This document shows, one piece after another, positions 31,099-42,100 of a DNA stretch of 64,000 nt. A model generated the notes under the pieces. That model was given only the letters and a program-made list of their open reading frames with translations, had not been told where the DNA came from and made no database searches. Origin of the DNA: Cyrtodaria siliqua (taxonomy: Eukaryota > Mollusca > Bivalvia > Adapedonta > Hiatellidae); contig JAWPHD010007160.1 in the NCBI GenBank assembly GCA_037043455.1, forward strand, positions 62,001-126,000, given 5' to 3'. Both the position numbers and the translations under genes were made by a program. The number at the start of each line of letters is the position of its first letter. Positions within the stretch are counted from its first letter, which is position 1.

Positions 31099-32456
31099 TT
31101 AACTAATGCAAGGGGCATAACTCCGCTATTAATGGTCCGATCTAGCTGGTTTTCGAACTTGTCTGAGCTTTCATTGACATAAACAATCTGTGCAAGTTTG
31201 GTAAAGATCAAATAATAAATGAAGGTGCTAGCGTTCACAAGGCTTAATATGGCATTTTTCAGCAAAACAAGGGCCATAACTCATGTGAAATTATTCCGAT
31301 CAGGCTGGTTTTCGAACTTGTCCGAGCTTTCATCAATATTAACTATCTATGCAAGTTTGGTAAAGATCAAATAATAAATGAAGGTGCTAGAGTGTTCACT
31401 AGGCAAAAAACAGCATTTTTTCAGAAAAAAACAAGGGCCATGACTCCGGTATTACTCATCCAATTAGGCAAGTTTTAGAACTTGTCCAATCTTTCATTGG
31501 TGTTAACAATCTTTGCAAGTTTGGTAAAGATCACATAATAAATGAAGGTGCTAGAGTGTTCCCAAGGCAAAAAAAAAGGCATTTTTCAGAAAAAACAAGA
31601 GCCATAACTCCATGTTACTCGTCCAATCTGGCTGGTATTCAAACTTGTCCGAGCTTTCATCAATAATAACTATTTGTGCAAGTTTGGTAAAGATCAAATA
31701 TTAAATGAAGGTGCTAGAGTGTTCACGAGGCAAAAAACGGCATTTTTCAGAAAAAAACAAGGGTCATAACTCCGGTGTTACTCATCCGATTCGACTGGTT
31801 TTCGAAATTGTCCGAGCTTTCATCAATATTAACTACCTGTGCAAGTTTGGTAAAGATCAAATAATATAGGAAGGTGCCAGAGTGTTAACAAGGCTTAATA
31901 TGGCATTTTTCACTAAAACAAGGGTCATAACTCTTTAGCTGGTTTCAGAAGTTTTCCGAGTTTAATTGGTATTAACAACCTGTGCCAGTTTGGTAAAGAT
32001 CAAATAATAAATGAAGGTGCTAGAGTGTTTCAAAAGGCAAAAAACGGCATTTTTCAGAAAAAAACAAGGGCTATAACTCCAGTGTTACTCATCGGATTTG
32101 GCTGGTTTTCGAACTTTTCCGAGCTTTCATTGATATTAACAATCTGTGCAAGTTTGATAACGATCAAATAATAAATGATGGTGCTAGAGTGTTCACAAGG
32201 CTTAACATGGCATATTTCAGCAAAACAAGGGCCAAAACTCCAGTGAAATTAATCCAATCTGGCTGGTTTTCGAACTTGTCCGAGCTTTCATTGATATAAA
32301 AGACACTGGCAAAGTTTCGTAAAGATCCAATTAATAATGAAGGCCCTAGAGTGTTCACAATGCAGAAGTTAACGGACGACGGACAGATGACGGACGGACG
32401 ACGGACAACTCGTCATCCCATAAGGTCTGCTGGCCGACTGCTGGCCTTAGCTAAAA
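31099..32456 (+). mobile_element. Family D, copy 3 (5'-truncated)
   Basis: About eight units of 160-165 bp of a third core type (GAAGGTGCTAGAGTGTTCAC, AAAACGGCATTTTTCAGAAA, GGCTGGTTTTCGAACTTGTC, TGCAAGTTTGGTAAAGATCA), then (GGACGACGGACAG)n, CATCCCATAAG.TCTGCTGGCC and TTAGCTAAAAAC. The terminal hairpin is partly altered. Confidence 0.75.
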
Positions 32457-32469
32457 ACAAATAAATAAA

Positions 32470-33500
32470 ATATAATAACTAGAACTGTCGCCGGAGGCGG
32501 ACAAATACCCCCCGCTGGCAAATTGTTGTGGGGTGGGTAAACAAACAAGAATTTGTTCCTACAAGATATATAGACCTACAAAAAACTTGTCCGTGCTATT
32601 TCTCCACCACCGGACAAGTATTTTGTATTATATATATATATTAGAAATACAAATGGCCATACCTCAGTGGAAAATTATCGAACCAGAACGTCACGACAAT
32701 ATGCGCATCTCCACTTGTTATTGATGCTTTGTAACAAGTTTCATGAAATTATAACATGGGGTTTTAGAGAAATAGCCCGAAGAATTTTTTTCTAATCGAC
32801 TACCAAGTATGAAATGCATTAAAAATACAAAGGGCCATAACTCGGTAGAAAAATATTGAACCGGAGCGTCATGACAGTATGCACATCTCCATATATGTAT
32901 TATAATAAATTATTCACACAATTTGAAATAAAGTATATAAAGTAGAATTGAGTACATTTTAAATACAAGGTGAATGTTAATGTTCATAGTTCTGTTGTCT
33001 TTAAAGTCAAGGTCAAGGTCACTTAGTGAAAGGGTAAGGGGTTACCATAGTGAATGTTCAAACAAAGTTTCAAAGCAATACCTTTGATGGTATTGGAGAT
33101 ATATACATAGGAAAATACTTTAACCAAAACCTTCAACAAAATTTGATTTGAGATCTTTTGTCTTTAAAGTGAAATTCAAGGTCAATGGTGGGGTGGGACT
33201 TAGAAGTTAGTGAAAGGACAAGGGTATATCCCAGTGAATGTTCATACAGTTTCAAAGCAATAACTTTGATGGTATTGGAGATCTATGCCTTACAAAAAAC
33301 TTGAACCAAATGATGGGCGCCACCGGAAAAGTGATCCCTGTAACTCGCTTTTTTCTTCGAAAAGGCGTGACAAAAACCGTCTATCAAACCTATACAGGTC
33401 ATATAATAATCTATATGAGCCGATTAAAAGTATAGCTTTAATCACAGGTTCGTTTCATCGAGCTGCTCCCACGGGCGGCGAGAAAGCGTACCCCTATCCC
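32470..33500 (+). mobile_element. Family H repeat-containing element
   Basis: Starts AACTAGAACTGTCGCCGGAGGCGGACAAATAC. It has two units of about 180 bp (GGCCATA.CTC.GT.GAAAAT, GAACC.GA.CGTCA.GACA.TATGC.CATCTCCA) and two of about 190 bp (CCA.AGTGAATGTTCA, AAAGCAATA.CTTTGATGGTATTGGAGAT.TA). The end near 33320-33500 (GGAAAAGTGATCCCTGTAACTCGC, GGCGGCGAGAAAGCG) looks like a terminus. Confidence 0.55.
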
Positions 33501-33559
33501 TGAAATCCGTGATTGAATATGTGTAAAATGAATTATGAGCTGGTTAACTTAATTCGGCA

Positions 33560-34400
33560 CGCAATCTTTGGGTTTGGCCTGGTTAGTTAAAGCCTTTTAT
33601 ATTGGGTCTACCGAGTTTGGATTCTCAAAATATGTAAGTTATATATATACTTCATCGTCATTTAGTTTAGAAACGGTGAATATCTGTTGTAAAATTTGCC
33701 CGTTTATGGCGGGAAAGGGACTTTCAAGTTCCACAAACCTTTTTCGAAGTGAAATGAATCAATAAGTATGGGTCTTTATCAGATGTATTCATTGGATCAT
33801 GCTGAAGCTGTGTACACATTTTATTATACCTTGAAAGCCACTATCAGTTGTCAGGTAAACAATAACGAACCGATAGACAATGTAATAAGTAAATATGGGC
33901 AAATAAAAAATGAGAGTTATGGGCCTTTATCAGATGTATTGTATCATGCTGAAGATGTGTACTTTGCAAGTTATTAGCCACAATCAGTGGTCAGGTAAAT
34001 GTTAACGACAGATGTCGGACAATACCACGACATGATATGTCCCTAAGGGCATATATAACAACATCTCCTAAACTACTCAACAGATTTCAATGAAACACTT
34101 TTACCTTGGCTGATGCCTTTTTACATCTGATTTTCGCTGCTACTTTGCGACTGACAAGAAGATTATGTTTCAAATAACATAATGACAAAGTTTCAGGTCT
34201 TTCTGCGAATTTTTTTTTTACATTTCTCATTACAACTCTAAAATACTGGGTAAAATAACCCCAACCTTGATAAGCCAACCAGAGGAATGAAATGGTTGCT
34301 GTTCCAATACAAAAAAATACTCTTTTGATGTGGCATTTTTTTAGAATAAGACTAAGAGTGGCAACAGAAAATAAAGGCTGGATCAAGATACCAAAGACAC
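33560..34400. repeat. Repeat-rich region with a 151-bp duplication
   Basis: GGTCTTTATCAGATGTATT at 33771 recurs as GGCCTTTATCAGATGTATT at 33922, followed in both by ATCATGCTGAAG.TGTGTAC and CAGT.GTCAGGTAAA. Beyond 34020, AACTACTCAACAGATTTCAATGAAAC resembles a D/E-type core. The minus-strand ORF 34087-34386 has no recognised domain. Confidence 0.5.
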
Positions 34401-34539
34401 AAACTCTTTTCTTCTAATTTTCATTATATTTATTTTGTTACTTTACAAGACAGGTGGGCATAACAAAATGACAAACATGATATGTTCTTGAAGGCAATGC
34501 TACACTGGTCAGCAAATATAAAACATTACCGTTTTCATT

Positions 34540-34992
34540 TTAAACGGACGCACGGCAGTCTTGATTTTTGCGGTGTCCCATTAGTTTTTCACGTAACTTG
34601 TATTTGTTCAATCATTAAAATTAATTATAATAAAGAGAAATGTTTTGCATATTAGCTGGTGATTATATTGCACCAATTATATATTTCAACATATGGTAGA
34701 AAGGAATTGAATTTGTTTTTAAGGCACCCTAACATCATGAAAAGTTATATGGCACCTAACAGGAATGAATATGCCAGGTTCATCCTCCATTTACAATAAG
34801 ACAAAATATGGAGAATGGGCCTAGAACCTTCTTACCTGCAGAACTGCCAAGTTGCTGCAAAAATGAGCTCAAAATTTTATAATTTTAATTATATGCAAGC
34901 ATGTTTATAGTCAGTATGATATTGGATTAATAAATCGAGATGTTAATTTTAATGCTTGTTAGAAACTTCAAGATTGCTGCATGTCCCTTTAA
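34540..34992 (+). mobile_element. MITE family M1, copy 1 (TTAA-flanked)
   Basis: TTAA at 34540-34543 and 34989-34992. Inverted ends ACGGACGCACGGCAGTCTTGA and, on the other strand, AGGGACATGCAGCAATCTTGA. Inner GTCCCATTAGTTTTTCACGTAACTTG matches the other two copies. A family A SINE fragment (34706-34862) is nested within. Confidence 0.8.
34706..34862 (-). mobile_element. Family A SINE fragment, copy 2
   Basis: AATTGAATTTGTTTTTAAGGCACC, AAAAGTTATATGGCACCTAACAGG, CATGCCAGG-like block, AGAATGGGCCTAGAACCTTCTTACCTGCAGAACTG. Confidence 0.75.
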
Positions 34993-35138
34993 ACACGACC
35001 TTTATAAAGCAAGGACTGACACAGCCATATGATCTCCGTGTTGGGGTATGTTCAGTCGTAGTGCCATAGATAAACTGCAGTAATTTTCTTGTGAACCCAC
35101 AGAAGTCAAGCTTTTTTGAAATCCAAGGTATGTTTTAT

Positions 35139-35286
35139 TTTTATACTAGAACCAAGTTTTTTGTGTTATTTTTTACCGAAACCAAGTTACTAAAACAAAG
35201 TTTATTTTACTAAAACCATTTTTTTATACTGAAACCAATGTCTTACTTAATTTTTACTAAAACCAATGCATTTTTTACTGAAACCT
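35139..35286. repeat. Degenerate TTTTTACTAAAACCAA repeat
   Basis: Six or seven loose units of TTTTA(C)TRAAACCAA separated by T-rich spacers. Confidence 0.7.
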
Positions 35287-35725
35287 TCATGTTTCCCCAC
35301 TTCTAGACAGCTGGTGTCACTCATCTACCTGTAAATGTAAATACGGATGTAATACTATATTTCTGAAGAAAGATAAACTTTTTCCTAGATATTGGGTTAT
35401 AATACAGTCTTCGAATTAACCTACTAGCCCGAAGCCCGGGGCTAGTAAACTGTCATTCAGGCTAGTGTTTTTTTTTTAACTTATGCAGTTGGACTAAAGG
35501 AAAATGTACAGGTTTTCATTGAATATTTAAGGACACAAACATTTTAATTCAAAGACTAATAATGACACACGCGTATACAGCTGTGCAGTAAATATCCCAC
35601 ATTCCATTTGGTCCATAACCATATATACTCCCACAATAATAACACAACCTTTAATACCGTCACTAGGGCAACCAAACAATATTATGTGCATGTAAAAAAG
35701 TAATTAAATTTTCCATATTTTGGAA
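35287..35725. other. Unassigned sequence
   Basis: A short hairpin (CTAGCCCGAAGCCCGGGGCTAG) at about 35425 is the only structure seen. Confidence 0.4.
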
Positions 35726-36411
35726 CTACTGTGCATTTTTTAGGGTGCATAGAGGTCGAATATGAATCGTGATTTTTTTTTTATACTTGCTATGTTTTCA
35801 TACCCGATATGGTTAGATAGAATGAAAACAGATGCTCCTGGATCTGTTTACAATCTTGCCATAGCCATCCGTTATGCTTCACCAAGCCTAAAATTCCATT
35901 TTTATCCCCCTTGTTTACAGTGTAAAAATACAACATGGCGGCGTTATTTTTAGAAATTGTCGTCTGCGCATGTCTGTTTCTAGGGTTCGGATGGTGTTGT
36001 TGTTCAATGTTCAGCCCCTCCAGCAACCGATCATACTTTACTTCTATTTTGGAATGAAAACCAATATATTTAGCAAATAAAAGATATGTAAGTTATATAC
36101 TGCGTTTGTATTTACACCACTATTGGTAAACTGATTTTTTTGTCACCCTACTCTAGAAAAATGGAACATTTCATCGTCGTCATTTTGGTTTTCAGCCGTC
36201 AATAAAATTACATGTGAAATGGAGGGGGCGGGGGGGTCAAAACAATTTCTGGCTTTGCGTAGCTTAGCGCATGGCTACGACAAGATTGCAAACAGATCCA
36301 GGAGCATCTGTTTTCATTTTATTCAATCATATCAGGTATAAAAACATAACGTACTGAAAAAAATAATCTTGATTCATATTCGACATCTAGGCACCCTGAA
36401 AGGCACAGTAG
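35726..36411. mobile_element. Long-inverted-repeat element, 686 bp
   Basis: Left arm 35726-35880 (CTACTGTGCA, AGGGTGCATAGAGGTCGAATATGAATC, GAATGAAAACAGATGCTCCT, GGATCTGTTTACAATCTTG) matches the reverse complement of 36240-36411. The arms are about 155-170 bp and the central segment about 360 bp. No ORF of note. Superfamily not assigned; no target duplication is clear. Confidence 0.85.
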
Positions 36412-38240
36412 AAAAATATGTATCGTATAAATAGTTATGACCAAGAACAACATCCCGCTATATATGACCTCATCCCACTTTCAATATTTAAGGGTTTCGG
36501 AGTGATGCGACGTCATTGTAAATCTGGACTTCCCCTGCAATTTGGTCCAAATGTTTCTACTTAACACATACAGATTTTGTATATATGATCACTTGCGTAG
36601 GTGACTTATTAATATTGAAAATTGCAATCATTTGCCAAACTCAAAATTGGTATAAAATTCTGATGTCAGTTGCAAAGTAGCAAAGGCTTCAAAATAAAGT
36701 TTGACAAAACAAGATATTGTGTCGTAAAGTTGTGAAGTAAACGAAGAAACTAATTCCCTGCCACATAAATATCACCTCGGCAAGATTTATGATGTTAAAA
36801 ATTAGTACGTGCAATCCAGGTAAGCACGGACAGAGGGTAAATATGGACGGATTACAATACTAAAAATATACCCACTGTTATCTGTAGTCATTGTTACCAT
36901 CTGTAAGGAGATGATTAAGTCTATGTAGGATATATGATGTATAATGTGAAAAGCGCATCTTTTAGAAAAATATGCTTGAGTGTCTGTATTTACCCGTCCG
37001 TATTATCCCATATAAAGTTTATAATGCCCGCATTAAGCCAGTGTCACACTATACTAGGTAAGTTCAAATGAATTTCATAAAGTTACTCATGTGAAGCCAA
37101 GAACCATCCAAATTAAAACAAGTCAGAGAAAGGTTTCCCTTGCGAGACTCAATTAGTGGTAAAAGCTGAACTTGCATAAAATGTCCGTATTTACCCAGAT
37201 TGCTCATATGAACAAAATAAATGTACTCCGAAATAACGGAGCCTCACATGCATACAATTAGGAATTACTATGAGTATACATAAACAATTTATAATTTATA
37301 AAATATCACCTACACTACAGAGATATGTCACTCCAAATAACATCAGTCAGAACACGCACAATAAATATATTACTTGCATGTGGCATTTTTGTGACTGTTG
37401 TACATGTATATCTATTATGACATATTTATATAACATTCTAATCAATGCTGCGAATCAAGATAAAAAAATATCTGTAATACGACTATAATTTTTTTTTTCG
37501 GTTACAAAATTTTCAATTGAACATTTCCCTTTTTAAATCACAACTGACCAACGAATGCAGAAAGCCAATTTGTCATTTTTATTATATATATAAAAAAAAA
37601 GTTCATGCAAATCTAAATTTTCCGCATTTTTAAGATTACCATTTAAAATTGAGCAAATAAGAGCGCTACCTTGTAAAATGTCATCATGAATAAAAGCATC
37701 ATGTCAATACATGTTATTACTTTTTAATAATAATTGTTATACGGAACTAAATGTTGGGCTTTCCCAGTCACATGATGTAGGTATAAACATTGCTCCTCCA
37801 AATTGCACGTCTTGCAAGTGCTGTGAATAACATATCTGTAATCACTGTTTTTCTTAGTCGAACATTTTGTCTCCATTGTCAAGTTAATAAATCAAATTTA
37901 CAGTCCACAAAGTTTGGTTTCAAAGGAAGTTTCAAATATGGAGCAGACATTTGTACCTATATTACAAACCAATTATAGGAGAGTTCTGGATCAAATCTAT
38001 TGATCTTCATATAAAAGATATTTATGCAATATATATTGAATTAGATCTACCATTACAAGAAAACGTTAACAGAACTTAAACATTTACGTTTTAAAAACAA
38101 ATAACGAAACAATTTCTGCAATACTTTCATGATAAAAACCAACAGGAAAACAGTTTAATCCCTTTTAATGAAAATAATGTAGTGTTACACTGACACAAAT
38201 AATAACATGTCCGTCAAATTTGAATATTTTTCCACCTTGA
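36412..38240. other. Unassigned AT-rich intergenic sequence
   Basis: No exon with splice borders and no repeat copy was found in 1.8 kb. Several short ORFs are AT-rich and featureless. Confidence 0.5.
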
Positions 38241-38538
38241 TTAAAGAGACACACGGCAATCTTGAAGTTTGTACCAAGCATTAATATTAGCATCTTTATT
38301 TATTAATCAAGTACCATTTTTACTTTAAATAAGAGTTTTCATTGTTGCTTCTTATTCTACCATAGGTTTCAATCCATTATTGGTACAATATAATCAACTG
38401 TTCATAATATGTAAAAAACATTTGCTTTATACTATTCTTATATTTAATATTAACGACTGAACACATGCACGTTACGTAGAAAAAGTAACAGGATGCTGCG
38501 AGATTTAAAAAAATCAAGATTGCCGTGTGTCCCTTTAA
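38241..38538 (-). mobile_element. MITE family M1, copy 2 (TTAA-flanked)
   Basis: TTAA at 38241-38244 and 38535-38538, with inverted ends AGAGACACACGGCAATCTTGA and, on the other strand, AGGGACACACGGCAATCTTGA (20 of 21 identical). Opposite orientation to copies 1 and 3, judged by the GTTACTTTTTCTACGTAAC-like inner block. About 200-500 bp beyond the pyrophosphatase stop codon. Confidence 0.87.
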
Positions 38539-38737
38539 ATTATTTTTTTGGTGAAAACCTAAATTTTAGTCAATTTCTCCATCGTATTCTTAATAATGCA
38601 AGAAATTATTATTGTCAAAATTATCACTTCTGGATACATGGTCACCCACTACTGAATTGGAAGCATAGTTATAAAGCAGCGATAGAATACAAATAAATGC
38701 ATTTAATTTTGTGAATTACCCGCAAGACATTTCCGTA

Positions 38738-39051
38738 ATTTTTATTCACATTTCCTTTGAATTTATAGTTAAGTAAAAACCTTTTATTTCCTCTTAATTT
38801 TAATTATAGTTAATATAATCATATAATAATAATAATAATAACCCACTGATTACTAAGTTTCTGTAGAATACTTTTGTTCATTTATGGCATAGTCTACATG
38901 GGTGCGAATTATATGACCTTAAATATAAAAGCCGAAAAACACGCAAGCTAAAGATGCGACGAGTGTTGGTGGTGGACATCGCTTTGTCCGTGTTGTATCC
39001 CAGAAGATTTGCAAGTTGATCAAGGTGTACAGGTAGATGGGTGTGAAACGT
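38738..39051 (-). other. Probable 3' untranslated region of the pyrophosphatase gene
   Basis: It follows the TAG at 39052-39054 on the minus strand. AATAAA-type signals lie at 38741-38746 and 38783-38788 (TTTATT on the plus strand). The true end is not determined. Confidence 0.4.
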
Positions 39052-39101
39052 CTACAGGGATGACGCCAGAGATGACGCCGAAATGTAGTGCCACTTGTCC
39101 A
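39052..39101 (-). CDS. PPA1: Pyrophosphatase terminal exon
   Basis: 50 bp after CAAAATTTCAG. It completes Val and encodes [15 protein letters not shown], then TAG. DKWhy is the conserved C-terminal motif of the family. Confidence 0.9.
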
Positions 39102-42100
39102 CTGAAATTTTGAATATAACATGTAAATAGATTCAGTAGTCAGGGGTGTAACTTGTTTTTAAAATAAATTGTTCAGGTTATTACATTTTTTTTTTTTTTA
39201 AAATGACCGCTATAATTTATTTTCAGATATGCACTCATTTTCATCTATTATCAAAACCAGAATTTCCTATAACATATATATTTTTTCTGGTTCTTTTATC
39301 TTTGTTCTAAAACTAATTTGCCATTACCTTTTGTACGCAATGTTTAGAATTATTGTATGCAAGCTCTTAAAGATGGCACATGCAACATAACAAAATTTGT
39401 AATTAACTCTAGGGCAATCGTACCTAACGGCGCCATGATTATTCAAATTGAATTGGGTTTTAAGGTGCACCAACACATCAAAAGTTATATGGCGCCTAAC
39501 AGGCAAGAACATGCCAGGCTCATCCTCCATGTACATTGAGATAAAATATGGAAAATGGGCCTAGAACCTTCTCACCCTGAACTGCAGAGTTGCTGCAAAT
39601 TCTATCGTAGAAACGCCATTTACGCTGGAGCCACGTTTATTGTTTTTCTGCCACTGCTCTTTTGATGTGAGCGAGATGGCACCTGAAACAACGCAGGGAT
39701 CAGGATGAAGACCTGTAATGAACATGAACAAAAATGATAAAATGAACATGAATTTGGGGATTCTACCCCTCTGCCTACCCCTCCAAAGGGACCTGCAGTG
39801 ACCCTATTCTTTGCCCCGTGACCAAACGGGGACCCCGGGAACCACACGGGGCCCATGATTATTCAATTAGATGGTCAAGTTTTCTATTAAAAGTATTTCT
39901 TGATTGGGCTTTAGTACTGCAGCAACTAGTTTTATTAAGATAAAATCATTTTTCACAATAGTATCCTAAAATGTGTTGTGTCCCTGAGCAAGACACTTTA
40001 TTTGCATTGCTTAGTACTGGTTCAACCCAGAAAGACATCGAGAGTGATTAAGTTCAGAGAGCTTTCGTTACAATCGATGTAAAATAAATAAATAAGTTAT
40101 TTTACCAAAAGTAAGGAATGCGCTCTTGCTCTGTGCCAAAGGGAAATAATTTTGTTTTTGAAAATGACTTGTTTGTTATTTCAAAAAGTTACAGCCCTGT
40201 TAAGTGGAAAAATAAAACATCTTAAAACTGATCAAAGGCCATTACCAGCAACTGATTGCATTAATGAAGTATACAATTCACAACTGTTTAGTTGTTCATG
40301 AAATGTTTAACAGTTTGCGGATAACATTATTATATTGTCTGTACTATACCACCTTGATGACTGCTGTTAATATGTGCACCTTATTGTTCCAGGCATATGT
40401 TTCATGTTCTAAAGGCTATATGGTTGTCCTAACTGAACTGCTGCATTGTATTATGATGTAGTTTATTTATAAAAGTAATGCAGATTATTTTCATGGTAAT
40501 ACACATTACTGCCCAGGTAAAAACTTATTTTTGATTTTAATAGCAGAACAAGAAATGTCACCAATAAATGACAACTCTGAAAATTTGGACTAATTTGACC
40601 TCCAAGTTGTGGTTAACATTTGTGTGAAGTTACATGGAAATCACTTCAGTTCTTTCAAAGTTATGCCCGAGACATGATTGTTTCGGACGGAAGGATGAAC
40701 GGACCGAAGGATGAACAAAGGGACAAAGGGACGGATGGGATGGACCCAAGTCTTGCACATGACACACCGTCTCATTGTGGTTAACATTGTGCGAAGTTTC
40801 ATTTCCCTTGAGCTCATTCAAAATTATGACAGACATGTTTGTTTCGCATGAAAGGACGAACAATGGACGGTGCGATTACTATATGCCTCCCTTCAGGGGC
40901 ATAAAAAAAATGTTTAGGTCGTATAAACATGTAAACACAGTCCTGTCAAACCATTGTATCCGATACACATGAACACTAGCTACGTACCATCATCTGGAAG
41001 TGCGACTGCAGGACCAGCTGGTGCAGACTGTAAAGAACATACGTCGTCAGATTAATATTCAAATAACAACTATGCAAGAGCTACAGTAGCTTTGTTACAC
41101 ATGCTTGTATGGGTTTTACTTCCATTAAGTGTCCAGGACTATTCCAGTAAAACATACCTGAGACCCCAGGAAGGCAATTTAATAAACATCTATGGGTGAA
41201 CACTATTTCCCGGAATTTGGTTCTTTATAAACTCAATTTTGTATCTATGGGTGAGTGTTCAATTTCAAAAGTGCATTCCTGAGGTCCCATGTATGTTTAA
41301 ATGAAATAGCCCACGCCAGATATAGAGAAAATACTTTCCTTAGGACAAAAGGCTTTCCTTGGGACATAAGGCATTCCTTGGGACATAAGGCTTTACTTGA
41401 GACATTATTCTTGTCATGGGACATAAGGCTTTCCCTGGGATGTAAGGCATTCCTTGAGACATAATGCTTTCCTTGGGACGTACGGCATTCCTCAGGACAG
41501 TATTGCTTCTAGGATTTTCAAGAGCATAAGGCTTTCCTTGGGACATTATTCTTTCCTGGGGATATGAGGCTTTCCTCGGGACATAAGGCTTTCCTTGGGA
41601 CTATTATTTCCTTGGGGCAAAAGGCTTTCCTCAGGACATAAGGCTTTCCTTGGATCATTATTCTTTCCATGGGCTTGAGGCTTTCCTTGGGACATTATTA
41701 TTTCCTTGGGGCACAAGGCTGTCCTCGGGACGTAAGGCTTTCCTTCGAACAATAGCTTGACATTCTATCTTGACTATTTCTTGATATTTGTGTGATTAAG
41801 CATTTATATTTAATTACCATAAAAACAATGTATGTAACAAGGTCACAAATGAGCAATGGAAGTTGCAAGTATGGAAGTTGCAAGTATAGAGATGAATGAA
41901 AATTATGTAACAGAGTATAAGCACACTTGACTTTGTTGAACTGAATATACCAAATTAAGCATAATTTTTTTAATTCTATTTACTTTTTCTTTTCCCAGAA
42001 GGTCTTTAGTTGTGTTGGCTTCTACATGGTATGGACTACCTGCCACACAAACATTGGAACTGAAAATACAATAGCATAATATTACAGTTCAGCTCCGCAA

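Noticed and set aside
34087..34386. 99-codon minus-strand ORF with hydrophobic stretch
   Set aside because: Lies in repeat-like sequence, contains a poly-Lys run from poly-T, and no domain or splice context was seen.
40335..40365. Alternative last pyrophosphatase exon (frame VIKVV then stop)
   Set aside because: No pyrimidine tract and no DKW motif; 39052-39101 fits phase, acceptor and the conserved C-terminus.
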